A stretch of 64,000 nucleotides of DNA, from positions 2,283,001 through 2,347,000 of the forward strand of contig NZ_CP163439.1 of the NCBI RefSeq assembly GCF_041052385.1, read 5' to 3'. Shown one piece after another: positions 41,546 to 49,064 of the stretch. Numbering within the stretch: the stretch's first letter is position 1; the number at the start of each line of letters is the position of its first letter. The stretch comes from Streptomyces sp. R28 (GTDB lineage Bacteria; Actinomycetota; Actinomycetes; Streptomycetales; Streptomycetaceae). The notes under the pieces were generated by a model, which was given only the letters and a program-made list of their open reading frames with translations, had not been told where the DNA came from and did not search any database. The position numbers and the translations under genes were made by a program.

Positions 41546-41571
41546 CCCGCGTGTCGTCGACAGGTCGTACG

Positions 41572-42714
41572 ATGCCCAGCGTGACGCACGACGACGCTCC
41601 GCTGCTGGCGGACCTCATGCCGTGGTCCGTCGCACCGCCGCGGCTCGGCCGGGGGTGGCCGGCGGGCCCCGACGCGGCGTCCCTGAAGGCCCGCTGGGAC
41701 GCCTTCGTGAAGGCCGAGGGCCCGGACCGGGAAGCCCTGCTCCAACCGACGCGTTCGCGCACCCTGCACTCGGCGGTCGGCCGGCTGCCGGGCCAGTCCG
41801 CCGGCACGGAGAAGCTGATCCGCGCGACGGGCCCGTGCGCCGAGCCGGTGCGCGTGCTGTACGCCCCGTTCGACGAGCAGTGGCTGATCCCCGACCACCG
41901 CCTGATCGACGCGGCCCGCCCCGAGCTGTGGCGGGTGGCGGACGAGCAGCAGGTCTTCGTCCTGGAGACGCCCGGCTCCCCCTTGCTGGCGACCTCGCTG
42001 CTCCCGCTGCTCCGCCCGGGCCGCGTCCACCCCCTGTACCGCCGCCCAGGCGGCGAGGAACCCAATCTGGCCCCGGGCCTGCTGCACCACCTGACGTCCC
42101 GGCTCGGCCACTCCCCCACCGCGGCGGACGTCCTGGCCTGGATCCTGGCCGCCGCCCGCCCCGACCTCACCGTCCCTCTCACGCAGGACCCCGAACTCTG
42201 GTCGCGCGGCGTCGAGTTGGGCCACCGCCTGCTGTGGCTGATGCGCCGCGACGGCGACCGCCCCAAGCTGCCGGGAGGCCGCCGCCCGTACGTCCGAGCT
42301 CCCCTTCCCGCCCGCCCGCTCACCCTGCACTACGACCGCGACGAGGAGACCCTCCACCTCGACGAGGGCCGCATCTCCCCCGTGCCACCGGAAGCCTGGG
42401 ACTTCGAGGTGAGTGGCGTGCGGATCCTGGAACAGTGGTTCACGGCCCGCACCGGCGAACCGGAACCGGGCACGTTGGCGGCGATCCGGCCGACGACCTG
42501 GCCACAGGCCTGGACGTCGGAGCTGCTGGAGCTGATCACGGTGCTGGCGCTGCTGGCGGAACTCCAGCCACTCGGCCCCGAGTTGACGTCCCCCATCACG
42601 GCAACCGACCTTCACAGGGCCGATGTCCTGCCGGTCCCGGAGTCGGCCCGCAGGCCGGCGTCGGTGCTGGACGGGCACGAAGAGGGACCCGAGGGTCAAC
42701 TCACGCTGATCTAA
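41572..42714 (+). CDS. Orphan protein related to type ISP restriction-modification specificity domain
   Basis: About 380 residues, resembling the C-terminal specificity domain of single-chain type ISP restriction enzymes (LlaGI/LlaBIII type) without the nuclease, helicase and methyltransferase parts. Supporting segments are EQWLIPDHRLIDAARPELW, VPPEAWDFEVSGVRILEQWF and a C-terminal WTSELLELITVLALLAELQP helix. Stand-alone copies recur in Streptomyces and are often labelled restriction enzymes, but no catalytic motif (DPPY, helicase boxes, PD-ExK) is present here. ATG 41572 is chosen; GTG 41551 and 41581 are alternatives. The 3' end overlaps the convergent TetR gene by 4 bp. Function unknown. 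Confidence 0.75.
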   Translation: MPSVTHDDAPLLADLMPWSVAPPRLGRGWPAGPDAASLKARWDAFVKAEGPDREALLQPTRSRTLHSAVGRLPGQSAGTEKLIRATGPCAEPVRVLYAPFDEQWLIPDHRLIDAARPELWRVADEQQVFVLETPGSPLLATSLLPLLRPGRVHPLYRRPGGEEPNLAPGLLHHLTSRLGHSPTAADVLAWILAAARPDLTVPLTQDPELWSRGVELGHRLLWLMRRDGDRPKLPGGRRPYVRAPLPARPLTLHYDRDEETLHLDEGRISPVPPEAWDFEVSGVRILEQWFTARTGEPEPGTLAAIRPTTWPQAWTSELLELITVLALLAELQPLGPELTSPITATDLHRADVLPVPESARRPASVLDGHEEGPEGQLTLI

Positions 42715-43427
42715 CGCAGGTCGGGGTCGAAGGCGTCCAGCACCCGTTCGAGCGCCCGTCTGAACACCGCCTCCAGATCGATCGGCCCGCTGTCCGCCAT
42801 GAAGGCCGCGGCCAGCCGCGGATACTTGCCGGTGGCGACCTGGCTGCCGAGGTAGGCGATGCGGACCGCGTTCTCATCCTCCTCGGACCAGGGCATGGCA
42901 CGGGTGCGCTCGGCGGTGGCGATCTCGTTCGCGGTGTACGTCGTCACGACACCGTTGAGCAGTGCGACCAGCTCCATCTTCACGCTGTACGGCACGTCGA
43001 GCGGTTCGAGACAGGCCAGGCAGTGCTCCAGGTAGCGCAGGGTGTTGGGGCTGAAGCCGTACACCCCTGACATCAGCCGCGGCACCCAGGTGTGCCGGTG
43101 CATGAGCCCGCGGGTCTCCTGCGCGTTGCGGATCATGTCGGCACGCCAGTCGCCCGAGGGCTCCCGGATGTCGTGCTCGGCACCCACCGCGTCGATCATC
43201 AGCTCGTACAGGTCCTCCTTACGGGGGACGTAGTTGTACAGCGACATCGTGCCGCAGCCCAGCTCGGCCGCGACATGCCGCATCGACACGGCATCCAGCC
43301 CGCCGGTGTCGGCGATCCGCACCGCCGCGGCCGCGATGTCCGCACGCGTGAACGCGGGCCTGGGACCACGCCCGGTCCGCTCGGGGCGCGCCCAGATCAC
43401 TTGCGGCTCGGCCGCCTTGCCCGCCAT
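42711..43427 (-). CDS. TetR-family repressor of the ABC exporter
   Basis: A 238-residue TetR protein with a short N-terminal extension. The DNA-binding domain is AAAAVRIADTGGLDAVSMRH then LGCGTMSLYNYVPRKEDLYE; the C-terminal domain resembles TetR_C_1. The start is ATG 43427 with GAGGTG upstream. It is divergent from the ABC exporter genes with 63 bp between starts, and two TACGTAC..GTACGTA palindromes lie there. It most likely represses the exporter and itself, and is released by a drug-like ligand. Confidence 0.9.
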   Translation of the reverse strand: MAGKAAEPQVIWARPERTGRGPRPAFTRADIAAAAVRIADTGGLDAVSMRHVAAELGCGTMSLYNYVPRKEDLYELMIDAVGAEHDIREPSGDWRADMIRNAQETRGLMHRHTWVPRLMSGVYGFSPNTLRYLEHCLACLEPLDVPYSVKMELVALLNGVVTTYTANEIATAERTRAMPWSEEDENAVRIAYLGSQVATGKYPRLAAAFMADSGPIDLEAVFRRALERVLDAFDPDLR

Positions 43428-43455
43428 CGATCATCACCTCGCACACCATCCTAGT

Positions 43456-43472
43456 TACGTACACCGTACGTA
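43456..43472. promoter_or_regulatory. Operator O1 in divergent TetR/ABC promoter
   Basis: TACGTAC-ACC-GTACGTA is a perfect 7-3-7 palindrome, 19 bp before the ABC start and 29 bp before the tetR start, placed to block both promoters. Confidence 0.75.
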
Positions 43473-43490
43473 GTGCGCTATGGTCGAGCC

Positions 43491-44444
43491 ATGACTTCTA
43501 CGTACGCTGTACTTAGTGAAGGTCTGGAGAGGCGATTCGGTGAGGTACACGCCCTGCGCGGACTGGACCTCGCGGTCGCGCAGGGGACGATCTGCGGGGT
43601 CCTCGGACCGAACGGCGCGGGCAAGACCACGGCCGTACGCCTGCTGACGACGCTGCTCCGTCCGGACGCGGGCTCGGCGCGCATCGCCGGTCACGACCTG
43701 GTGCGGGAGGCGGCAGCCGTGCGGCACCGGATCGGCGTCACCGGGCAGTACGCGTCGGTCGACGGGGACCTCACCGGCCGCCAGAACCTCCAGCTGTTCG
43801 CCCGGCTGCACCGGGTGCGCGGGCCGGCCGGGCGGGCCGGCGAGCTCCTGGACCGCTTCGGGCTGACCGAGGCCGCCGACCGGCAGGTGTCCACCTACTC
43901 GGGCGGGATGCGGCGCCGCCTGGACCTGGCGGCGAGTCTCGTCCGGCGCCCGGACGTCCTCTTCCTCGACGAACCGACGACCGGCCTCGACCCCGCCAGC
44001 CGCAACCAGATCTGGGACGCGGTGCGCGCACTGACGGCCGACGGCACGACCGTGCTGCTCACCACGCAGTACCTGGAGGAGGCCGACCGGCTCGCCGACG
44101 ACATCGCCCTCGTGGACCACGGCCGGGTCGCACACACGGGCTCACCGGCCCAGTTCAAGGCGCTGATCGGCGCGCATGTCGAGGTCGTCGTCACCGACCC
44201 CGAGGTCATGGCGAAGGCGGCGGCCGTACTGGATCAACTCACCGGCGCCGAGCCGTCGTTCGACCACGAGCGGCGTGCCGTCGCCGCGGTCACCCGGGAC
44301 AGCACGCTCACGCTCCCCCGCCTGGTGCGCGAACTCGACACGGCGGGCGTGCCGTTGCTCGACGCGAGCCTCAAACCACCGACCCTCGACGACGTGTTCC
44401 TGCGCCTCACCCAGGAAGTCCGAGAAGAGGAGCGTGCGGCATGA
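43491..44444 (+). CDS. ABC transporter ATP-binding protein, DrrA type
   Basis: A 317-residue ATPase of the DrrA antibiotic-resistance exporter family. Walker A GPNGAGKTT, Q-loop TGQYASVDGDLTGRQN, signature YSGGMRRRLDLAASL, Walker B VLFLDEPTTGLDP and H-loop TTQYLEEADRL are visible. A C-terminal domain (about 225-317) ending in PTLDDVFLRLTQEV is typical for DrrA. The start is ATG 43491. Operator-like O2 lies inside codons 3-9. It overlaps the permease gene by ATGA. The pair would export a hydrophobic compound; the substrate is unknown. Confidence 0.93.
   Translation: MTSTYAVLSEGLERRFGEVHALRGLDLAVAQGTICGVLGPNGAGKTTAVRLLTTLLRPDAGSARIAGHDLVREAAAVRHRIGVTGQYASVDGDLTGRQNLQLFARLHRVRGPAGRAGELLDRFGLTEAADRQVSTYSGGMRRRLDLAASLVRRPDVLFLDEPTTGLDPASRNQIWDAVRALTADGTTVLLTTQYLEEADRLADDIALVDHGRVAHTGSPAQFKALIGAHVEVVVTDPEVMAKAAAVLDQLTGAEPSFDHERRAVAAVTRDSTLTLPRLVRELDTAGVPLLDASLKPPTLDDVFLRLTQEVREEERAA
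43499..43515. promoter_or_regulatory. Operator O2 inside the ABC coding start
   Basis: TACGTAC-GCT-GTACTTA pairs at 6 of 7 positions. Its centre is 43 bp, about four helical turns, from that of O1, so two TetR dimers would sit on the same face and enclose the start codon. Confidence 0.65.
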
Positions 44445-45223
44445 GCACCCTGGCGTACGACGGCGGCGCGATGCTGGGCCGGCAGCTGCGGCGAATCCGG
44501 AACAACCCGGGGCTGCTGATCCTGACCCAGACCATGCCGATCACCATGCTGCTGTTCTTCGGCTATGTCTTCGGCAGCGCGCTGGCGATGCCCGGCGCGC
44601 AGTACCGGTCCTTCCTGGTGCCCGGCCTGCTGGTGGCGACCGCGGCCAACGGGCTCATGACCGGCATGTTCCAGGCCGCCCAGGACACGCACCGCGGCGT
44701 GATGGACCGCTTCCGGACGCTGCCGATGAGCCGGGCCGCCGTGCCGCTGGGGCAGGCGGCCGCGGATCTCCTCGTGACGGCCGCCGGGACCGTGCCGTTC
44801 CTGCTGGTCGGGCTCGCGGTGGGCTGGCGGATCGAGGGGTCGGCACTCGAAGCCACGGGCGCGGTGGCGCTGTTGCTGCTGTTCCGGTTCGCGATGTCGT
44901 GGGTCGGGATATTCCTCGGGCTGCTCACCCGGAACGAGGAGGCCGCCGGCCAGCTGGGTGGGGCGACCTTCGTGCTGCCGCTGCTGTCCAACGCCTACAT
45001 TCCGACCGAGGGTCTGCCGGGCTGGCTGCGCACGGTCGCCGAGTGGAACCCGATCAGCGCGGTCACAACGGCCCTGCGGGACCTCTTCGGGAACGCACCC
45101 GTGCCGGAGGGTGCCGCCTGGCCGGTCGCTCATCCCGTCGCCGGGTCGCTCGCCTGGTGCGCTGTACTGATCGCGGTGTTCGCGCCGCTCGCCGTGCGCA
45201 GGTACGCACACGGCGAGCGGTGA
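44441..45223 (+). CDS. ABC-2 type permease, DrrB type
   Basis: A 260-residue, six-helix permease, the partner of the preceding ATPase. It begins with a cytoplasmic amphipathic stretch (MLGRQLRRIRNNPGLLILTQ), then helices around ITMLLFFGYVFGSAL, VPGLLVATAANGLMTGMF and VPFLLVGLAVGWRIEG. A C-terminal LPGWLRTVAEWNPISAVTTA element is a hallmark of drug-exporting ABC-2 permeases. The ATG overlaps the ATPase stop as ATGA. A hairpin terminator follows at 45273. Confidence 0.92.
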   Translation: MSTLAYDGGAMLGRQLRRIRNNPGLLILTQTMPITMLLFFGYVFGSALAMPGAQYRSFLVPGLLVATAANGLMTGMFQAAQDTHRGVMDRFRTLPMSRAAVPLGQAAADLLVTAAGTVPFLLVGLAVGWRIEGSALEATGAVALLLLFRFAMSWVGIFLGLLTRNEEAAGQLGGATFVLPLLSNAYIPTEGLPGWLRTVAEWNPISAVTTALRDLFGNAPVPEGAAWPVAHPVAGSLAWCAVLIAVFAPLAVRRYAHGER

Positions 45224-45272
45224 CGATGAAGCCGGAAGACTGACTGGGGGTTGGGGGGTTATGCCCGCGCTC

Positions 45273-45289
45273 GGCCCGCACGTCGGGCC
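45273..45289 (+). terminator. Hairpin after ABC permease
   Basis: GGCCCG-CACGT-CGGGCC is a perfect 6-bp stem about 50 bp after the permease stop. A second, bulged hairpin around CACG-CGC-CGTG follows at 45289-45307. The rest of 45224-45400 shows no gene. Confidence 0.55.
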
Positions 45290-45400
45290 CCGCCACGCGC
45301 CGTGGGGATGACGGACGGCGGCAACGCAGTACGGCGGCGGGGCGGCGGGGCATGTCGAGCGCGGGCCCTCGAAGACTCTCTCCGGGAACGCCGGTGCGAC

Positions 45401-45673
45401 TCAGCGGCGCCCGCCGAACAGCGAACGACGCAGCCGACGCAGCGGGGCGAAGAGCGAGACACGGCCAACCCGCGCACCGCGGTCGCTGCGCTCGCGCGTG
45501 TTGTCACGAGTGGTCAGTTCACGCATCAGCGAGGTCGCTTCGGCCGCCTCTGTCTGGGGCACGGCGGGACCCGCCAGCACCGAGAGATGGCGGTCGAGGC
45601 GCGAACTGGTCGCGCTGCTCCCGCAGGTGATCGCAGGGACCCTGGCCCTGCTGCGCACTGTTATCTGATCCAT
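45401..45673 (-). CDS. Small basic hypothetical protein
   Basis: A 90-residue protein, not recognised. It starts MDQITVRSRARVPAITCGSS and ends in an arginine-rich amphipathic tail (LFAPLRRLRRSLFGGRR). There is no signal or membrane segment. ATG 45673 is preceded by GGGGAGTG at good spacing, which is why I favour it over the longer open frame to 45793. It lies 126 bp downstream of the anti-sigma gene on the same strand. A nucleic-acid or membrane-surface binding role is possible from charge alone. Confidence 0.6.
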   Translation of the reverse strand: MDQITVRSRARVPAITCGSSATSSRLDRHLSVLAGPAVPQTEAAEATSLMRELTTRDNTRERSDRGARVGRVSLFAPLRRLRRSLFGGRR

Positions 45674-45799
45674 GTCACTCCCCACCCGTACGAGTCCACC
45701 CGGCCCGGGCAGGTTAACCCTATCGCCCCGGTGGGGCACGCGTGTATCGCGGTCACAGGATTCACCTTCCCCGTAAGGGTGTTGACAACCCATCCGCGA

Positions 45800-46618
45800 T
45801 TACTCTCCGAATCCAACCGATTTCAGGGCGAGTTGGACAACCGGCTGGCTGGTGGGTTGCGGTGAGCCTCCGTCAGGCTCGACGGTCACAGCCAGTGACG
45901 TCGCGGACTTGCCGAGACCGGACGCGACCAAGGGCGTGTCGCCGTCGAAGAGCCCCAAGGAGCGCGGTTGCGCGCCGGGGCGCATCAGCCAGAGCTGGTG
46001 CACTCGGCCGCTCGGCAGCTCGCCGTATCCGCTCAGAGTGACGACGGCACGCCCCTTGGATGCGGAGGCGATCACTCCGATTGCCCGCCCCTGTGCGTCC
46101 TCGCCGGCGGCCGCCCGGGCGTCGGGTGCCGCCAGAACGTTAGCGATCTCACTTGCCCGGGCTCGCTGGGCGTCCAGCTGATCCTGCGTCTTGTCGGCCT
46201 GGACGGCGAAGAGGGAGGCGACGACGAGCGCCGCGGCGGCCGTGGCGGTGGCGAACGGCACCAGCAAGGGGCGCGACCTGCGCGCCCGGCTGTGCGACGG
46301 CGGCTGGGTGCCCCACACATGCGGCGGCAGCTGGGGCGCACGCGCGCGTGCCGACTCCCACCCGGCGGACTCCTGCGGAGTGGTACGTACGGCGGCCAGG
46401 ACCCGGTCGCGCATCGCGGCCGGCGCCGGGGCGGCCGTCGACCAGGCGAGGCGGACGGCGTCCTCGGACAGGGCCCGCACCTCGGCGGCGCAGCTGTCGC
46501 AGGTCTTGAGGTGCTTCTCGAAGCGGAGCCGCTCGGCGGGTTCCAGGGCGTCGAGGGCGTAAGGGGCGGCGAGGGAGTGCAGGTCCGCGCGCCGGAGCAG
46601 TCGGTCGGTGAAACTCAC
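45800..46618 (-). CDS. Membrane anti-sigma factor with zinc-binding ZAS domain, RskA-like
   Basis: A 272-residue single-pass protein. The N-terminal anti-sigma domain has His in DLHSLAAPYALDALEP and the HLKTCDSCAAEV motif (HxxxCxxC) that holds zinc. A transmembrane helix (LLVPFATATAAAALVVASLF, about 125-145) follows. The outer domain matches the RskA C-terminal type (GRAVVTLSGYGELPSGRVHQLWLM, LGLFDGDTPLVASG). The GTG start 46618 overlaps the sigma stop as GTGA. It would hold the sigma factor at the membrane until proteolysed on a signal. Confidence 0.92.
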   Translation of the reverse strand: MSFTDRLLRRADLHSLAAPYALDALEPAERLRFEKHLKTCDSCAAEVRALSEDAVRLAWSTAAPAPAAMRDRVLAAVRTTPQESAGWESARARAPQLPPHVWGTQPPSHSRARRSRPLLVPFATATAAAALVVASLFAVQADKTQDQLDAQRARASEIANVLAAPDARAAAGEDAQGRAIGVIASASKGRAVVTLSGYGELPSGRVHQLWLMRPGAQPRSLGLFDGDTPLVASGLGKSATSLAVTVEPDGGSPQPTSQPVVQLALKSVGFGE

Positions 46619-47211
46619 GCGGCGCCTCCCAGGCACTTGCGCAGCTGGGTGAGTCCGTCGCGCATCCGGGTCTTGACCGTGCCCAGCGGCAGGGAGAGCC
46701 GCTCGGCCACTTCACGGTAGGTGTAGCCGTCGTAGTAGGCGAGGGTGACGGACTGGCGCTGCAGGGCGGTGAGGCGCTCCAGGCAGCGGCGCACCCACTC
46801 GCGTTCGAGGCCGGCCTCGACCTCCTCGGCGACGTGGTCGAAGGCCGGGTGGTTCGCGCGCAGTGCCTCGCGCTGGTCACGCTCGCCGGCCGCGCGGGCG
46901 CTGCGCACCCGGTCGACGGCGCGGCGGTGGGCGAGGGTGAGGATCCAGGACAGGGCGCTGCCCCGGCCGGGGTCGAACTTCGCGGCGGACCGCCACAGTT
47001 CGAGCAGCACTTCCTGGGCCACCTCCTCGGACTGGGCGGGGTCGCGCACCACACGCCGCACGAGCCCGTACACCGGCCCGGAGACCAGCCCGTACAGCTC
47101 CTCGAACGCCCTCTGGTCACCGCCCGCCACGAGCACCAGCAGCTCGTCCGCCTCCAACTCGTCTCCCCCTCCAGCCAGACCGCAGCGCGGCCGTCTCGTC
47201 CCACGAGGCAT
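46615..47211 (-). CDS. ECF sigma factor, SigK-like
   Basis: About 198 residues. Region 2 reads AFEELYGLVSGPVYGLVRRV, RDPAQSEEVAQEVLLELWR and ALSWILTLAHRRAVDRVRS; region 4 reads LERLTALQRQSVTLAYYDGY then REVAERLSLPLGTVKTRMRD. The pairing with an RskA-type anti-sigma and the similarity put it with SigK (ECF19). Start choice is uncertain: ATG 47211, or a TTG six bases earlier or GTG 47226, with GGAGGTG just upstream of these. A likely target promoter of the same type lies 100 bp away in front of the divergent DUF4331 gene. Confidence 0.9.
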   Translation of the reverse strand: MPRGTRRPRCGLAGGGDELEADELLVLVAGGDQRAFEELYGLVSGPVYGLVRRVVRDPAQSEEVAQEVLLELWRSAAKFDPGRGSALSWILTLAHRRAVDRVRSARAAGERDQREALRANHPAFDHVAEEVEAGLEREWVRRCLERLTALQRQSVTLAYYDGYTYREVAERLSLPLGTVKTRMRDGLTQLRKCLGGAA

Positions 47212-47322
47212 TCGCAACGAACCCACCTCCGGATGGGGTTACGTATCGGCGCGCCGAAAACGCGGGTCGCCCTCCGATGAAACAACTCTCCGGTTCCGCC
47301 GTAAGAACGCTTGGGATTCGAC

Positions 47323-47349
47323 CAATCCACCGTGGCGACGGCTCCGAAT
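47323..47349 (+). promoter_or_regulatory. SigK-type promoter of the DUF4331-TPR-NicO genes
   Basis: CAATCC (47323-47328), 15-nt spacer, CCGAAT (47344-47349), 39 bp upstream of the ATG. This closely matches the mycobacterial SigK consensus as I recall it (CCATCC, about 15-17 nt, CCGAAT). Confidence 0.6.
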
Positions 47350-47387
47350 CGGATTCGTCAGGCAAGTTGGCACTGAGGACGGACGGC

Positions 47388-48923
47388 ATGACACCTAATT
47401 CCAGGAGCGGCGCGGGACGCAAGGGCTTCGTGACCCTCGTATGCGGTGCGCTGGCCGCCGGGGGGCTCACAGCCGCCGGCGTCGCCGCGCTGGCACCGGG
47501 GGCGGCCTACGCCTCCAGCCACCGGGAGGCCCCACTGATCTCGGGGACGCCGCAGTACGACAACACGGACGTGTACGCGTTCGTCAGCCCGGACAAACCG
47601 GACACGACGACGATCATCGCGAACTGGATCCCGTTCGAGGAGCCGGCCGGCGGCCCGAACTTCTTCACGTTCGCCGAGGACGCCCAGTACGACATCCACA
47701 TCGACAACAACGGTGACGCGCAGGGCGATTTGCTCTACCGCTTCACCTTCGACACGCACGTCAAGAACAAGAAGACGTTCCTGTACAACACCGGTCCGGT
47801 CGAGAGCCTGGACGACCCCGACCTCAACATCACGCAGACGTACGACGTCGAGCTGCTGAAGCTCAAGGACCAGCACCTGGTGTCGAAGACGAAGGTCGCC
47901 AACGACGTCCCGGTGGCGCCGTCGAACGTCGGCAAGGCGTCCATGCCGGACTACGCCAAGCTGCGCGAACAGGCCGTCCACAAGCTCGCGGGCGACGCGA
48001 CGTCGTTCGCCGGGCAGGCCGACGACCCGTTCTTCCTGGACCTGCGCGTCTTCGACCTGCTGTACGGCGGGAACCTCTCCGAGGTCGGCAACGACACGCT
48101 CAAGGGCTACAACGTCAACTCCATCGCCCTGCAGGTCCCGACCCACATGATCGCCGAGTCGGCGCACCAGCCGGTCGTCGGCATCTGGTCGACGACGCAG
48201 CGCCAGAACGCGAAGGGCTACTACGAGCAGGTCTCGCGTCTCGGCAGCCCGCTGGTGAACGAGGTGGTGAACCCCCTCAAGGACAAGGACAAGTTCAACG
48301 CGTCCTCGCCCTGGGACGACGGCCAGTTCCTGAAGAACGTCACCAACCCCGAGCTGCCGAAGCTCATCGAGGCGATCTACAAGATCCCGGCGCCCGACGA
48401 GCCGCGCAACGACCTGGTCGACGTCTTCCTCAAGGGCGTGAAGGGCCTCAACCAGCCGCCGCACGTGACGCCGTCGGAGATGCTGCGCCTGAACACCTCG
48501 ATCGAGCCCGCGGCCGAGCCCAAGCGGCTCGGAGTCCTCGACGGCGACAACGCCGGCTTCCCGAACGGCCGTCGCCTCACCGACGACGTGATCGACGCCT
48601 CGCTCCAGGTCGTCGAGGGTGAACTACTCGGCGCCAAGAACGACTTGGGCGACGCGGTCGACAAGAACGACAAGGACTTCGAGAAGGCCTTCCCGTACGT
48701 CGCCCTGCCGACCGAGGGCTCTCGCGGCCCGCTCGCCAAGGGCACGAACGGCGAGACCGACGTCCGCAGCCAGCTCGGCGACGCCCTCCAGCCGGCCGGT
48801 GCCTCCGGCGCCGCCGACGACCGGACGCTGATCGCCGCGTCCGCGGGCGCCGGCGCCATCGGAGTCCTGCTGATCGGCGGGGCCCTGATGTGGTGGCGCC
48901 GGATGCGGGACCGGGCGTACTAA
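47388..48923 (+). CDS. Exported DUF4331 protein with C-terminal membrane anchor
   Basis: A 511-residue protein. A signal peptide (FVTLVCGALAAGGLTAAGVA, cleaved near AYAS) is followed by the DUF4331 start SSHREAPLISGTPQYDNTDV. The C-terminus has one hydrophobic helix (LIAASAGAGAIGVLLIGGAL) and a basic tail (WWRRMRDRAY), so it is anchored with its domain outside. DUF4331 function is unknown. The start is ATG 47388. Divergence from the SigK/RskA pair and a SigK-like promoter suggest it is induced by this sigma factor. A large hairpin separates it from the TPR gene. Confidence 0.9.
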   Translation: MTPNSRSGAGRKGFVTLVCGALAAGGLTAAGVAALAPGAAYASSHREAPLISGTPQYDNTDVYAFVSPDKPDTTTIIANWIPFEEPAGGPNFFTFAEDAQYDIHIDNNGDAQGDLLYRFTFDTHVKNKKTFLYNTGPVESLDDPDLNITQTYDVELLKLKDQHLVSKTKVANDVPVAPSNVGKASMPDYAKLREQAVHKLAGDATSFAGQADDPFFLDLRVFDLLYGGNLSEVGNDTLKGYNVNSIALQVPTHMIAESAHQPVVGIWSTTQRQNAKGYYEQVSRLGSPLVNEVVNPLKDKDKFNASSPWDDGQFLKNVTNPELPKLIEAIYKIPAPDEPRNDLVDVFLKGVKGLNQPPHVTPSEMLRLNTSIEPAAEPKRLGVLDGDNAGFPNGRRLTDDVIDASLQVVEGELLGAKNDLGDAVDKNDKDFEKAFPYVALPTEGSRGPLAKGTNGETDVRSQLGDALQPAGASGAADDRTLIAASAGAGAIGVLLIGGALMWWRRMRDRAY

Positions 48924-48964
48924 GCCCTTCCCCCACGGGCGGGGGTCCCCCCGCTCCCTCAGCT

Positions 48965-49009
48965 GGCGCGGCCCGCGCAGTACTCATCCCCCACGGCGCG
49001 GGCCGCGCC
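48965..49009 (+). terminator. Perfect 14-bp hairpin between DUF4331 and TPR genes
   Basis: GGCGCGGCCCGCGC (48965-48978) and GCGCGGGCCGCGCC (48996-49009) are perfect complements with a 17-nt loop. It could terminate or attenuate transcription so that DUF4331 is made in excess over the downstream genes, or stabilise the upstream mRNA. Confidence 0.7.
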
Positions 49010-49064
49010 GCCGCACGCGCCAACGACCGCTGCCGAACACCGAGAAGCCGACCGAGGAGAGGGC

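Noticed and set aside
41572..42714. A complete restriction-modification system
   Set aside because: Only a specificity-like domain is present; no nuclease, helicase or methyltransferase motif occurs here or in the neighbours.
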